Below, piece by piece: positions 8,611-16,247 of a DNA stretch of 64,000 bases; positions within the stretch are counted from its first letter, which is position 1; the number at the start of each line of letters is the position of its first letter. The translations under genes were made by a program, and so were the position numbers. Where the stretch lies: NCBI GenBank assembly GCA_002709225.1, contig PAQH01000059.1, positions 1-64,000 on the forward strand, given 5' to 3'. The notes under the pieces are model-generated. The model was not told the DNA's origin. It worked only from the letters and a program-made list of their open reading frames with translations, and did not search any database. The stretch is from Planctomycetaceae bacterium (GTDB taxonomy: Bacteria > Planctomycetota > Planctomycetia > Pirellulales > Pirellulaceae).

Positions 8611-9588
8611 GTGCTGCGCACCAAGGGTAGTAGTTTGAGTTCCTCAGAAAATCTTGACGAAAGTTCACCTACCAATGTAGCGGCAGTGGAAGACACAGCC
8701 TCTAGTCCACTTCTCGGCAACCTCGCACACACCCGGCCACGTGTTGAAACTGCTTTACTAGCAGGACTTCTCGCAGTCTTCGGGATGCTGGCGATTAGTT
8801 TACTGCTGCCACTTTTCGTCAAATCAGCGGCGTACTCTTCCGATCCCCTGCAAGAATCGCTCCCTGTTGCCGAAGACATTAAGGCACTCGCGGAGCGTTC
8901 TCCAGGTATGCTGGTGATTTTTTCACTCCTGCCGCAGCTAATGCTCGCTGCGCTGGCTTTAGGAGGGAGCTGGCTATCTCCCGAAGGTTGGCGACAGCGA
9001 TTGGGGCTCACTACCGGCAGCTTGCCTAAACGCTTCTGGATCTTGTTTGCCCTTTCGACGCCAGTCATTAGCGTTGTCACCGGGTTAATAATCTCACGAC
9101 TAACCAATGACTTGAGTCAGCGCATGCAAGACCTAGGCGGTTTGTACGGTGGCCACACGGGACTCTTTGGATTGCTCGTACTCTCATTACCAACACTAGT
9201 ACCAGGACTCTGCGAAGAACTTTTGTTTCGAGGGTATGTACAGACCCGTTTGCTCCAGTCCTGGCAACCAGCGAAATCCATCCTGGTCAGCTCGCTATTG
9301 TTCAGCGCGGCCCATCTCAGTCCGATTCACGCGTTGGGAGTATTTCCACTTTCGCTGTGGCTCGGGACGATCGCAATGCGGTGTGGTTGTATCTGGCCCG
9401 CAATTTTCGGTCACACTGCAAACAACTTATTCGCGTTGGTGGTATTACTCGCAAGTCCACATGCCAGTACGACCCCACAGATCTCTATGGCTCTAGGCTT
9501 GTTTTTCGTCATTTCTACGTGCGCCTGCATAACCTCGCTTTTTTTCCTGAGTTCTCAGTCGGCCGCCACCGGTTCCTACAAGAGTTGA
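8611..9588 (+). CDS. CPBP family intramembrane glutamic endopeptidase
   Basis: A multi-pass membrane protease of the CPBP (Abi/CAAX, Rce1-like) family. The three family motifs are present in order in the C-terminal half: CEELLFRG near residue 200 with the two catalytic glutamates and the arginine, FSAAHLSP near 232 with the conserved His, and FGHTANN near 267 with His and Asn. At least six hydrophobic segments are visible. Members process prenylated proteins or peptides in other organisms; the bacterial substrate is mostly unknown. The track start is GTG 8611 without a clear ribosome site; TTG 8635 has AAGGG seven bases upstream and is a good alternative. The gene is followed by the PQQ protein after 72 bases. 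Confidence 0.88.
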   Translation: MLRTKGSSLSSSENLDESSPTNVAAVEDTASSPLLGNLAHTRPRVETALLAGLLAVFGMLAISLLLPLFVKSAAYSSDPLQESLPVAEDIKALAERSPGMLVIFSLLPQLMLAALALGGSWLSPEGWRQRLGLTTGSLPKRFWILFALSTPVISVVTGLIISRLTNDLSQRMQDLGGLYGGHTGLFGLLVLSLPTLVPGLCEELLFRGYVQTRLLQSWQPAKSILVSSLLFSAAHLSPIHALGVFPLSLWLGTIAMRCGCIWPAIFGHTANNLFALVVLLASPHASTTPQISMALGLFFVISTCACITSLFFLSSQSAATGSYKS

Positions 9589-9631
9589 TACAATCCGTCT
9601 GCTGCCAAAACCTGACCGTGAAATATTGTAG

Positions 9632-9647
9632 TTGTCGAGGTCGACAA
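9632..9647. promoter_or_regulatory. 16-bp inverted repeat abutting the ribosome site of the PQQ gene
   Basis: TTGTCGAGGTCGACAA is a perfect seven-base inverted repeat with a two-base centre. Its last bases overlap the strong AAGGAGG ribosome site (9646-9652) of the 1030-residue PQQ gene. Its position suggests an operator or a small translational hairpin; no regulator is known to me. Confidence 0.35.
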
Positions 9648-9660
9648 GGAGGCTCTGTGA

Positions 9661-12600
9661 ATGTTCATCACTACCCCGCGTCAATTGAGTAGTAAGGCAC
9701 GCAGATTTGCACCAATACCGGCCATATGCGCATCTCTGGCATTATGGGCATGCAACGTAGCGTTGCCTGCGCACGGTTTCCAGAATGCAAAAACTCTCCT
9801 CCAACAGACTGGAGCCCAGGCCGGCATTGGAGTACTGATCGGAACACCAAGTCCAAAGCTGGTCATGGAACTCTGTCAAAGCAGCCAGCTGACTTGGTTT
9901 GTACAACTCAATGATCGCGAGTTAGCCGATGCAATGCGCGTCGAAATGGACACTGCGGGGCTACTGGGCACGCGTGTTTATGTTGAACAAGGTTCCCCCG
10001 AACATCTTCCTCTGGCAGACAACTTCGTCGACAACCTGTTTGTCATCGATGCGCAACAAGGAATCATGCCCACGGTACGTCAGGAGATCTTGCGGACGTT
10101 GCATCCTGGCGCCAAGGCATTGATTGGTAGCGAAATTATTACGAAAGCTCGCCCACCCGGAGCCGACGACTGGAGTCACCCTTACCATGGCCCAGACAAC
10201 AATCCGCAATCAGCTGACCAGCACGCCAAAGCCCCTTATCTGACACAGTTCTTGGCTGATCCCTGGTATGTTCCGATGCCACAAGTAACCGTTGCGTCAG
10301 GAGGCCGGATCTTCAAGGCTTTCGGCCACATCGCACTAAAACGCCGAGAATGGCCCTGGCTAAACAAGCTGGTTGCAATCAACGCCTATAACGGAACGCA
10401 CCTATGGCAACGAGACCTCACACCCGGCTTCATGATTCATCGAAATACACTGATTGCCACCCCCCAGATTGTCTTTCTAGCCGACAACACCAGTTGTAAA
10501 TTACTTGATGCCAATACGGGCAAGCTGCAAAGTGAAATCAAGATTCCAGCGAACATTGATGCGGACGGTGTTTGGAAATGGCTCGCTCTAAAAGACGGTA
10601 TTCTCTATGGCCTGGTTGGACCCCAAGAACCAATCGACGAAGTCATTCGCGGTGACCGCAAACCGGCCGGCTGGCCGTGGTCCGGATTAGGAAAACAGTA
10701 CGGTGGTAGCTACGCCTGGGGATTTGGCAGAACCCTGCTGGCTATGAATCCGCAAACCGGAAAAATCCTCTGGCATCGCCAGTGGTCCAACCCCATAGAC
10801 AGCCGGGCTCTTTGTTTGGCGGCCGGCCGGATCTTCGTCTACAGCAATCAAGCGTTCCTGACTTGTCTCGATGCGATAAAAGGTAGCGAACTATGGCATA
10901 CAGACGATCCTTCGTTACTGGACGCAATCGGTACAGCCGATCGCGCACAAACTGCCAGCAAAGGGTTCGCCAGTAGTGCCTATGCCAAGGCCAATGACAT
11001 CGGCTTATTTATCGCGGGGCCTCAACGAAAGCGGCTTGTTGCGGTCGATGCGAAAACGGGAACTCTGATGTGGCAATATCCACACGGCAACCTGCAACTG
11101 GTGCTTCGCGCAGATGGCTTGTACGCGATGGGCCGGACCGAAACCAGCAAAGTGTTTGACTACCGCACCGGAAAAATACTGGCTGATCTCGAGTGTTATC
11201 GAGGAAATTGCACGAGAGCCACCGGCACCGTGGACAGCATCTTTACTCGCGGTTACCGCCACACTGGAACGATGCGACTTGATTTGGCCGGAAATTATCC
11301 ACGACGCATTCCCCTAATGCGTCCCGCTTGCCAGGATGGTGTCATCGTCGCTGAAGGACTTCTCTATTGGGGGCCATGGATGTGCGACTGCAACCACTCC
11401 TTGATCGGAATGATCAGTCTCGCTCCTGCCGGTGATTTCTTCTTTTCCGCTGAGGCAAGTCAAACCGATCGCCTGGAGACATCGCCAGCAGCTAGCACAC
11501 AGCCCTTAACTGACCTGGCCGCAGCGGACTGGCCGCACTACCGCGCCAGCGCCGAACGCACTGGCGCGTCAACGGCATCCGTGGCTACAACCGTCAAACG
11601 CCGTTGGGTTCATCCCTCGCGCAGTGGTGCTGACCCCACGGCGCCAATCGTCGTGGGTGAGACCGTGTACTGGAGTAGTCGCGATGGAAGCGTGCGAGCT
11701 GTCAACGTTGCAAACGGCAAGAAACAATGGACGGCGTTCACCGGCGGCGCAGTTCGGTTTCCTCCAGAATTCCATCTAGGCAATGTCTATGTCGGCTCGG
11801 GCGATGGTTACGTTTACTGCTTCGACTCAGCGTCGGGAAAGCGGACGTGGCGATTCCAGGCGGCTCCCGGACAACGCCGTATTGCGGTTCACGGCGAGCT
11901 GTTATCTACCTGGCCAGTAGGCAGCGGAGTCCTGGCACGCCAAGGTGTCGTATATGCGGCAGCTGGAATTACCAGCTACGACGGTACGCACGTCTATGCT
12001 TTGGACGCGGCAACCGGAAAAATCCGCTGGCAAAACAACGCTTCCGGGCACCTAGTAGACGATCAACAAGTCACCGGAATCAGTGTCCAAGGTCATCTCT
12101 TGTGGCATGACAACCGCCTCTACCTGGCCGGCGGAAACGTCGTTTCACCGGCAACCTATGACCCCCGTACCGGCAAGTGCCTGAACGAGTTAGCCAATGA
12201 ATGGTGGAACCGCCCCGACGATGCGGGCGAGGTTTTTCCGAGCCGGCCGCGGAAGGATATGTTCCAACGCGCTCCTCGAGGCCGCGAGCTTTTCGTCGTT
12301 GACAACGAAGTGCGCGTATTCGACCAGCTCCTGTATGCACCACCAGAAAATGGGCCCTCACGCTATTTCGGTGGACATTTTCTCCAAGCATCGTCCAACG
12401 AGATCGTTATTCGCGCAACGAATAACCGCCTCGTTCGCCTGGCAACAGAAAAAACTCAAAACGGTAAGCCGATCGGTGTATGGCAAAACACCACACTCCG
12501 AGACCCGCGTGCACTGGCCATCTGTCGTAACGCGGTGGTCGCCGCCGGCGAAGTGACTCGAGCAAGCGCGCAACAGGGAGACGGAGACGCCCGACCGTCG

Positions 12601-12753
12601 TATGCTGTCTTCGCGCTGGACCCAAGCGATGGTGAACTGATCTGGTCGCACCCATTACCAACTGCCCCAGCTCCTTGGGGTCTGGCCATCAGCCGCCATG
12701 GCGATGTCATCATAACACTGGTTGATGGGCAGGTCGTGTGCTTCGGACTTTGA
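9661..12753 (+). CDS. Secreted PQQ beta-propeller protein with N-terminal methyltransferase-like domain
   Basis: 1030 residues. A signal peptide (basic stretch, hydrophobic core, cleavage likely after LPAHG near residue 40) indicates export. Residues about 45-165 resemble a small SAM-methyltransferase fold: GIGVLIGTPSPKLVMEL, then an acidic strand end, EQGSPEHLPLADNFVD, and LRTLHPGAKALI. Residues from about 180 onward hold repeated PQQ/BamB-type blades, such as LLAMNPQTGKILWHRQW, VVAVDAKTGTLMWQYP-like units and YALDAATGKIRWQNNA. Such fusions recur in planctomycetes; their reaction is not established. AAGGAGG lies eight bases before ATG 9661, an unusually strong site. The gene is convergent with the HEAT protein downstream. 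Confidence 0.86.
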   Translation: MFITTPRQLSSKARRFAPIPAICASLALWACNVALPAHGFQNAKTLLQQTGAQAGIGVLIGTPSPKLVMELCQSSQLTWFVQLNDRELADAMRVEMDTAGLLGTRVYVEQGSPEHLPLADNFVDNLFVIDAQQGIMPTVRQEILRTLHPGAKALIGSEIITKARPPGADDWSHPYHGPDNNPQSADQHAKAPYLTQFLADPWYVPMPQVTVASGGRIFKAFGHIALKRREWPWLNKLVAINAYNGTHLWQRDLTPGFMIHRNTLIATPQIVFLADNTSCKLLDANTGKLQSEIKIPANIDADGVWKWLALKDGILYGLVGPQEPIDEVIRGDRKPAGWPWSGLGKQYGGSYAWGFGRTLLAMNPQTGKILWHRQWSNPIDSRALCLAAGRIFVYSNQAFLTCLDAIKGSELWHTDDPSLLDAIGTADRAQTASKGFASSAYAKANDIGLFIAGPQRKRLVAVDAKTGTLMWQYPHGNLQLVLRADGLYAMGRTETSKVFDYRTGKILADLECYRGNCTRATGTVDSIFTRGYRHTGTMRLDLAGNYPRRIPLMRPACQDGVIVAEGLLYWGPWMCDCNHSLIGMISLAPAGDFFFSAEASQTDRLETSPAASTQPLTDLAAADWPHYRASAERTGASTASVATTVKRRWVHPSRSGADPTAPIVVGETVYWSSRDGSVRAVNVANGKKQWTAFTGGAVRFPPEFHLGNVYVGSGDGYVYCFDSASGKRTWRFQAAPGQRRIAVHGELLSTWPVGSGVLARQGVVYAAAGITSYDGTHVYALDAATGKIRWQNNASGHLVDDQQVTGISVQGHLLWHDNRLYLAGGNVVSPATYDPRTGKCLNELANEWWNRPDDAGEVFPSRPRKDMFQRAPRGRELFVVDNEVRVFDQLLYAPPENGPSRYFGGHFLQASSNEIVIRATNNRLVRLATEKTQNGKPIGVWQNTTLRDPRALAICRNAVVAAGEVTRASAQQGDGDARPSYAVFALDPSDGELIWSHPLPTAPAPWGLAISRHGDVIITLVDGQVVCFGL

Positions 12754-12808
12754 ATCTGCTGTCGGGAACAAAACACACGCTATCGTGTCTCAGTCCGTCT
12801 GCACTTGC

Positions 12809-12823
12809 CTGCTGAGTCAGCAG
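12809..12823. terminator. palindrome between convergent genes, possible bidirectional terminator
   Basis: CTGCTGAGTCAGCAG is a perfect palindrome with a one-base centre in the 76 bases between two convergent genes. There is no T-run on either side, so an intrinsic terminator is only a possibility; a protein-binding site is equally likely. Confidence 0.25.
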
Positions 12824-12829
12824 ACACGT

Positions 12830-13834
12830 CTAGCGACCAGACGCGTTCTTGATTCTCTCCATAGCATGTGATGCCGCTTTCCGAACGTTGCTACTGGTAT
12901 CCTGCTGGGCCACATCGCTTAAGCGACGAATTGAGCGAGTACCGCCTATTTGCCGGAGCACGTCACACGCTTCGATGCGCACCGTCTCACGGGTGTGCTG
13001 CAGCAATTGTCCAACCACATCCTCGGCAAGAGATCCCGCTACTCGCAACGCCCGACCAAGCGATGCAAGTTCCTGAGTCGGCGCACCATCCATCAGCGCC
13101 GCTAATGCCGTACACGATTCTGACGAGCCAATACTGCCAAGCGCCCTGATTCCGGTTTTCCGCATTTCGCGGTCGCGTGAATTTTCAATGACCTTAACGA
13201 GCACCTTCACCGTCTTTTTGGCATGCCAGCGAGCCAACAGCGGCAGCACTTTCTGACGCGTTGTTGGGTTGCCAGATTCCAGCACCTTCTCCACGTGATT
13301 GGTAACTTCGGAGCGGCGCGAATCAGGTACTGGAAACTGCAATAAGCCACTAATTGCCTGCTGACAGACCTGCGCATCCTGACTGGTCAAATCACTCAAC
13401 AGTCGATTGAGTGCGCGATCCTGCTCCCGATCACCTGACGGCTTGTCGGCTACCGCTGGTGTTACATTCGCCACGTCAACCGAAACCGCCGCCGGTATTC
13501 CTTGTTCTCCCGAGACCTCATCTCGGCCAGTGTCAGCAGGCCAAAACCACACATACCAACATAGAAATACAAACATCAAGGTGGCCGCTGTAGCGGCAGC
13601 CCACCTGACGCCGCGACGTTGAGGCTGTCGCAATTTCTGACGTGATCGATAACGATCCGCAGCAGAATAGGGCCGGGCAGCGTGCGCGGGCGCGTCAGTG
13701 ACCACGACTCCAAGCTGGCTGGCGGCCATCACACCCTGGCAGCGGGGGCAGAGAACTAGGCCCGCTTGGCGAGCCCGTGGGGGCATTACAAACATTGCCT
13801 GACAGGAAGGGCAACTTACTGATTCTCGCGACAT
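12830..13834 (-). CDS. Zinc-ribbon, membrane-anchored HEAT-repeat protein
   Basis: About 334 residues. The N-terminus has two CxxC pairs (CPSCQAMF and CPRCQG), a MJ0042-like zinc ribbon. One membrane segment (AAATAATLMFVFLCWYVWFW, about residues 80-100) follows. The C-terminal half is built of HEAT/PBS-lyase-type repeats, for example MRKTGIRALGSIGSSESCTA, VRIEACDVLRQIGGTRSIRR and VRKAASHAMERIKNA. The layout suggests a protein-protein scaffold with a cytoplasmic zinc ribbon and a repeat domain across the membrane. ATG 13834 (MSRESVSCPSC) is preferred over the upstream GTG at 13885, although its ribosome site (AAGAGG) is some 15 bases away. Planctomycete genomes hold many such proteins of unknown role. 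Confidence 0.78.
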   Translation of the reverse strand: MSRESVSCPSCQAMFVMPPRARQAGLVLCPRCQGVMAASQLGVVVTDAPAHAARPYSAADRYRSRQKLRQPQRRGVRWAAATAATLMFVFLCWYVWFWPADTGRDEVSGEQGIPAAVSVDVANVTPAVADKPSGDREQDRALNRLLSDLTSQDAQVCQQAISGLLQFPVPDSRRSEVTNHVEKVLESGNPTTRQKVLPLLARWHAKKTVKVLVKVIENSRDREMRKTGIRALGSIGSSESCTALAALMDGAPTQELASLGRALRVAGSLAEDVVGQLLQHTRETVRIEACDVLRQIGGTRSIRRLSDVAQQDTSSNVRKAASHAMERIKNASGR

Positions 13835-13996
13835 CTGCAACGGAAACAGCCTCTTAGAATACCGACTCTCTGGTGCAATAAACACAGCTTAAACTACTTG
13901 CGTCAACCATTCGGTAGGCTCGTGCTAGCCAGCAGTCCCGTGTTCCTCACCGACTACAAACTGAATCGGATGTAACTACACGCCCATAAAGCACCG

Positions 13997-14659
13997 TCAG
14001 GAACCGGGTGTAGTATCATCCGCTGGAGGAGGTGGATCGATGACTTGCTTCGGCATGTTCCCTACCTCATTGGTGCTAACCTGTCCCGTCCCAGGAAATT
14101 CCGATGAACGGGTTCGTTGTTGAAATTGCTCCCAGTTACGCCCTAACGAATCTAGCAACCGGAGAACTTGAGGTGCTGCTAGAAATATTCGAGCCGACAC
14201 CACGGGGCGCGGAAACAAGTTGACAAGAAAATCAAATCTGAATTCAGTGGCGGTGTGCCCGATCATCACACCGTTGGCATACACTCCCATCGACAGATGG
14301 TCAGGGAGTTTGAGTTCGTCATAGATCTCCTGGGGAGTCTGCTGCCGGCCAGTTGGTGTCGCTCGTGGAATTTCAGCGATCGCACCAAATTTTTTCTGAT
14401 ACATGTCCAAATTTTGCTGCAGCGCGTGAATCACCTGTGGCATCGTGATGTGGGGCAATACAACTCGGCTGGCAACCTGCGGTGGATGACCCATATTCTG
14501 CAGAAAATCTAGAACAAATTCACAGCCACCGGCAATCACGATGACACCATTACTGAATACCCCACGACTGATCTTCTCGGGCACTCGCGCAGCCACGTGC
14601 TGCTGCTGCACAGTCTGGCCACCAGGTAGATCTTCAGGAGGTGATGCCTCGTCGCTCAT
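13997..14659 (-). CDS. Tandem DUF3467 protein
   Basis: 220 residues with two copies of the DUF3467 pattern. Copy 1 (about residues 30-100) reads SRGVFSNGVIVIAGGCEFVL, then MPQVIHALQQNLDMYQKKFG. Copy 2 (about 120-195) reads MGVYANGVMIGHTATEFRFD, then APQVLRLLDSLGRNWEQF. Single-domain DUF3467 proteins of about 90-100 residues are usual, so the duplication within one chain is notable. The N-terminus is Pro/Glu-rich and the tail Pro/Asp-rich. ATG 14659 has GAGG eight bases upstream. It stands alone between the HEAT gene and the DUF1552 gene, all on the minus strand. The function of the domain is not known. Confidence 0.8.
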   Translation of the reverse strand: MSDEASPPEDLPGGQTVQQQHVAARVPEKISRGVFSNGVIVIAGGCEFVLDFLQNMGHPPQVASRVVLPHITMPQVIHALQQNLDMYQKKFGAIAEIPRATPTGRQQTPQEIYDELKLPDHLSMGVYANGVMIGHTATEFRFDFLVNLFPRPVVSARIFLAAPQVLRLLDSLGRNWEQFQQRTRSSEFPGTGQVSTNEVGNMPKQVIDPPPPADDTTPGS

Positions 14660-14818
14660 CTAATCGCCTCTTGAGATTAACTGAAAGTGTCGCCTACACC
14701 GTCAATATACGGATTCGTCTGTTGTGCCAATAGCACATCGCGTATCCGATACAAGCGATGCCTACCGACAGCCGGGCCATGGAAACCGGCTCATTGAATT
14801 TCCCTATCTCGCCTCTTC

Positions 14819-16192
14819 CTAGACCCGCAAATCAGGCAACCGACCGTCACTATCACCCAACCTCTCCACAGACGCACCTATTCGTTCGAGCATTGAGAGG
14901 AATAGGTTGTTCAGCGGCATTTCCCTGGAAGCGTCCAAGTAAGAAAGATGTCGTCCCGTCGAAATTGTCCCACCGCCACTGCCCGCCATAACGACGGGGA
15001 GATTGTGATGATGGTGTCCGTTGCCATCCGCCAAACCGCTTCCGTAGACAATCATCGAATGATCGAGCAATGTCCCATCGCCTTCTTCAACCGAGCGGAG
15101 TTGCTCAAGGAAGTACGCAAATTGATCCACGAGATAACGATCGATCTTCTGGATCTTCTTCATCTTCTCAGCGTTGTTACCGTGATGGGATAAGTGGTGA
15201 TGACCATCGTTTACATCGACCATAGGGTACGGACGATTGCTGCCCGCGTTGCCGAGCATGTACGTCGCAATGCGCGTCGTATCCGTGCGGAAAGCGAGCA
15301 CCATTATGTCGTACATCAGCCGCACATGCTCTTCAAAACTACGGGGAACACCTGTGGGGATATCGAAGTCTGGTCGCTCCACCTCGCTGGCCTTTTCAGC
15401 ACGTACAATCCGCTGCTCTAATTCGCGGACACTCGTAAAATACTCTGCGATCTTCTGACGATCGTTCTTGCCTAGCCGATTCTGAAGTTGTCGAGCATCG
15501 TTGGCAACAAAATCCAAGATGCTCTTGCGGTAATAATCTCGCAATTTTCGACTGCGCGACGACTCACCGGCACCGAACAATCGCTCAAAGGCCAAACGCG
15601 GGTTAATCTCCTTGGCCATCGGCGTCGTGGCAGTCTTCCAGGAAATGTTGGACGAATACGCACAGCTGTAACCCGAGTCGCAATTACCCGCATTGCGACC
15701 TTTGTCGATCCCCAACTCAAGCGAAGGCAAACGTGTCTGATGACCGATCAATTCAGCAGCTACCTGGTCCACAGATTTCCCCACACGTATATCAGCCCCC
15801 GCAGTCTTGAACGGGTGCGCCCCGGTAAGAAACGTCGAGCAGCAACGCGCGTGATCGCCCGGACCATCACCTTTAGCCCGACCTTCATCCTGTGCCAGTC
15901 CTGTAAAGACGATGAGTTCGTCTTTGAAGGCTGCGAGTCCTTGTAGCGTCTTGGAAAGCTCAAAATGCCCCCCGGGACCTATCGCTGGCTCAGGTGGAAC
16001 GTCCCTTACCGCGGCAGGGGTCCACTCTTGCATAATGGCGCCATTGGGAAAAAAGACCCAGGCAGCGCGGCGGGGAGCAGCGGGTGGCTCTGCGGAGATG
16101 GCTCGTGGGCCCATCGCATCCAGCAACGGCAACCCAACAGACAATCCTAAACCTCGCAGAAATGTTCTTCTTGCCAAGGGTGAATATGCCAT
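14819..16192 (-). CDS. DUF1552 domain-containing secreted protein
   Basis: 457 residues. The start is a twin-arginine-like signal (SPLARRTFLRGLGLSVGLPL), so the protein is probably exported folded. The body matches DUF1552: AAWVFFPNGAIMQEWTP, TGLAQDEGRAKGDGPGDHAR, CSTFLTGAHPFKT, and near the end LDHSMIVYGSGLADGNGHHHHNLPVVMAGSGGG split over two segments. The fold is thought to be sulfatase/DUF1501-like, but no activity is established. ATG 16192 (MAYSPLARR) has GGAG eight bases upstream; the longer TTG-start form is unlikely. It follows the PSD cytochrome gene by 55 bases, the usual planctomycete gene pair. Confidence 0.92.
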   Translation of the reverse strand: MAYSPLARRTFLRGLGLSVGLPLLDAMGPRAISAEPPAAPRRAAWVFFPNGAIMQEWTPAAVRDVPPEPAIGPGGHFELSKTLQGLAAFKDELIVFTGLAQDEGRAKGDGPGDHARCCSTFLTGAHPFKTAGADIRVGKSVDQVAAELIGHQTRLPSLELGIDKGRNAGNCDSGYSCAYSSNISWKTATTPMAKEINPRLAFERLFGAGESSRSRKLRDYYRKSILDFVANDARQLQNRLGKNDRQKIAEYFTSVRELEQRIVRAEKASEVERPDFDIPTGVPRSFEEHVRLMYDIMVLAFRTDTTRIATYMLGNAGSNRPYPMVDVNDGHHHLSHHGNNAEKMKKIQKIDRYLVDQFAYFLEQLRSVEEGDGTLLDHSMIVYGSGLADGNGHHHHNLPVVMAGSGGGTISTGRHLSYLDASREMPLNNLFLSMLERIGASVERLGDSDGRLPDLRV

Positions 16193-16247
16193 CACAATTG
16201 CTCCATTAATGACTTGCCACAAAAGCTCGGTCTAACCTGTAACAGGC

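Noticed and set aside
8502-9107. 201-codon minus-strand frame under the CPBP protease gene
   Set aside because: It lies antisense to a gene with clear CPBP motifs and has the Ser/Pro/Arg mix of a shadow frame.
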